Below, piece by piece: positions 31,772 through 32,877 of a stretch of DNA of 32,877 bases; the first letter of the stretch is position 1; every line of letters begins with the position of its first letter. This DNA is from Aeriscardovia aeriphila (GTDB lineage: Bacteria > Actinomycetota > Actinomycetes > Actinomycetales > Bifidobacteriaceae). The translations under genes and the position numbers were made by a program. The notes beneath the pieces were generated by a model. The model worked only from the letters and a program-made list of their open reading frames with translations, was not told the origin of the DNA and made no database searches. The DNA lies in NCBI GenBank assembly GCA_949290445.1, contig CASERW010000033.1, forward strand, positions 1 to 32,877, read 5' to 3'.

Positions 31772-32877
31772 ATGAACTTCTCCGATGGCATTTCCGGGCT
31801 GGAATGGCTGGCTATCATCGCGCTGGTGCTCGCGTTCATCGTGCTGTGGCGCCTCATTTTGCGTGCCCTCGCCCATGCCCGCCATCGTCAAGAAGAAATC
31901 TCGGCTATCAACTCGAGGCGCAATGACCCTGCTGAATATGCTTTCATTGTGAACCCCTCCAAGCCGGGTGCTCAGCAAATTACGGAGCATATTCTCGCGT
32001 TTTGCCGCGCTCAAGGCGTTCCTGAGCCGCTCATCATCGAAACTCAGCTCGACAAAGATGGTGAGGCGTGCGCTCAGGAGGCTATTGCTCGGGGTGCGCA
32101 GGTGATTGTTGCTGTGGGCGGTGATGGAACGGTGCGAACCGTTGCAGCCGGTGTCGAAGGCACGAACCATCCCCTCGCTGTCATCCCTATTGGTACTGCT
32201 AATCTTTTTGCCAGGAACCTCGGTATTCCGCTCAAACTGGACGATGCCTTGAGGGTTGCGCTTTCCCATGGCTCTCGTCGCGTCGACATGGGTTGCATGA
32301 CGCTTCCAGATTCTCACCGCGCCAAAGACAGGCGTGGGCATGGCTTCCTGCTGATTTCCGGCATTGGCTTTGACGCCACCATGATGGCCACGACTGACCC
32401 GCGTTTGAAAGGCAGGATGGGCTGGCTCGCGTATGGCGTCGCCGGTATGAAGCACCTTTTTGACCGCAAACAGATTGGCACTATTGCCATTACCGACCGC
32501 GATGGCGATATTCACACCTTCCGTGACGTGCAATTCCGCACTTTCTTGGTGGGCAACTGCGGTGCTATGTGGGCAACTGCGGTGCTATCCCGATGGTGAG
32601 CTTGATGCCAGAGGCCGATTATTCTGACGGTTTGCTCGACTTTGAGTTGCTCGACACGGACGGTGGAATTATTGGCTGGGCGAACCTTGCCCAAGACCTT
32701 TTCTACCAGACAATTTGGGGGCGTTCGGGCAAGAGGCTGGGTTCAGTGGGTTCCACTGTGGACCATATGCAGGGGACGCATGCGGAAATCTGGCTGAACC
32801 ATTCGGCGTATGCGGAGGTTGATGGTGACCTTCTGTCGCAGACGAAGCATGTGAGCATTGATGTGCATCATCGCTCG
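31772..32877 (+). CDS. Diacylglycerol/lipid kinase (DagK/YegS-like), frame broken by a 20-bp duplication, partial at window end
   Basis: Starts near ATG 31772 with a membrane segment (LAIIALVLAFIVLWRLIL), then the DAGK catalytic domain: FIVNPSKPGA, AVGGDGTVRTVAAG (the GGDGT nucleotide site), IPIGTANLFARNLGIP, SGIGFDATMMA. After FLVGNCGA the frame runs into a TGA at 32597-32599 because a 20-bp unit is doubled at 32549-32588. With one copy removed the frame continues IPMVSLMPEADYSDGLLDFE, as expected for the family, and stays open to the window end. The family phosphorylates diacylglycerol or related lipids at the membrane. No binding site is seen before the ATG; a CATACT about 7 nt upstream would fit a leaderless transcript. 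Confidence 0.88.
32549..32588 (+). repeat. 20-bp perfect tandem duplication in the lipid kinase gene
   Basis: The unit GTGGGCAACTGCGGTGCTAT is at 32549-32568 and again at 32569-32588. It shifts the frame of the kinase gene. Confidence 0.97.

Noticed and set aside
31693-31857. N-terminal extension of serS up to 31857
   Set aside because: The extension overlaps the divergent lipid kinase start and has no synthetase sequence; the family N-terminus MLDINFIRENP starts at 31692.
1-32877. CRISPR arrays, insertion sequences, rRNA genes or a replication origin
   Set aside because: No spaced direct-repeat arrays, transposase sequences, rRNA segments or DnaA-box clusters were seen.

Overview
The window looks like chromosome from a Bifidobacteriaceae-type actinobacterium. 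The grounds are the moderately GC-rich sequence, the gene order prfB-ftsE-ftsX-(CHAP hydrolase)-smpB, the dgt-dnaG pair, and protein sequences that read as bifidobacterial. This is judged by eye; no database search was run.

Layout. 1-3360 (minus): a three-gene restriction-modification or defence operon with 1-4 bp overlaps, made of a split adenine methyltransferase and a T5orf172/GIY-YIG-like helicase that runs off the left end. It is visibly more AT-rich than its surroundings and is probably acquired. 3614-6724: an alpha/beta hydrolase divergent from xseA-xseB (exonuclease VII). 6814-7262: a decayed glycosyltransferase. 7619-9595: a sialate O-acetylesterase with an internal 24-bp repeat. 9773-10505: tRNA-Arg(UCU) and two small orphan ORFs. 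10549-14555 (minus): dgt and dnaG. 14760-18129: alr, divergent from a gene that fuses gluconokinase to type III pantothenate kinase. 18089-23884 (minus): a broken ZnuA-like lipoprotein gene, an RluA-type pseudouridine synthase, nnrD, glmS and smpB. 24034-29208 (minus): a cell-wall CHAP hydrolase, ftsX, ftsE and a frame-broken prfB. 29314-31692 (minus): map, tRNA-Ser(UGA) and serS. 31772-end: a frame-broken diacylglycerol-kinase-like gene.

How the genes work together. Most are housekeeping: replication and DNA repair (dnaG, dgt, xseAB), translation (prfB, smpB, serS, map, two tRNAs), and cell wall and division (alr, glmS, FtsE-FtsX with a coiled-coil CHAP hydrolase that resembles the PcsB/FtsEX pairing).

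Main points of interest. (1) The GntK-CoaX fusion. (2) Perfect short tandem duplications (10, 17, 10, 47 and 20 bp) scattered through the window. Three of them break znuA, prfB and dagK, and removing one copy restores each frame; either the assembly has unmerged overlaps or the genome carries real duplications. (3) A 10-base word, CTGATAATCT, present ten times exactly on the two strands and found in many promoter-side gaps. (4) The compact split-methyltransferase/T5orf172-helicase operon.
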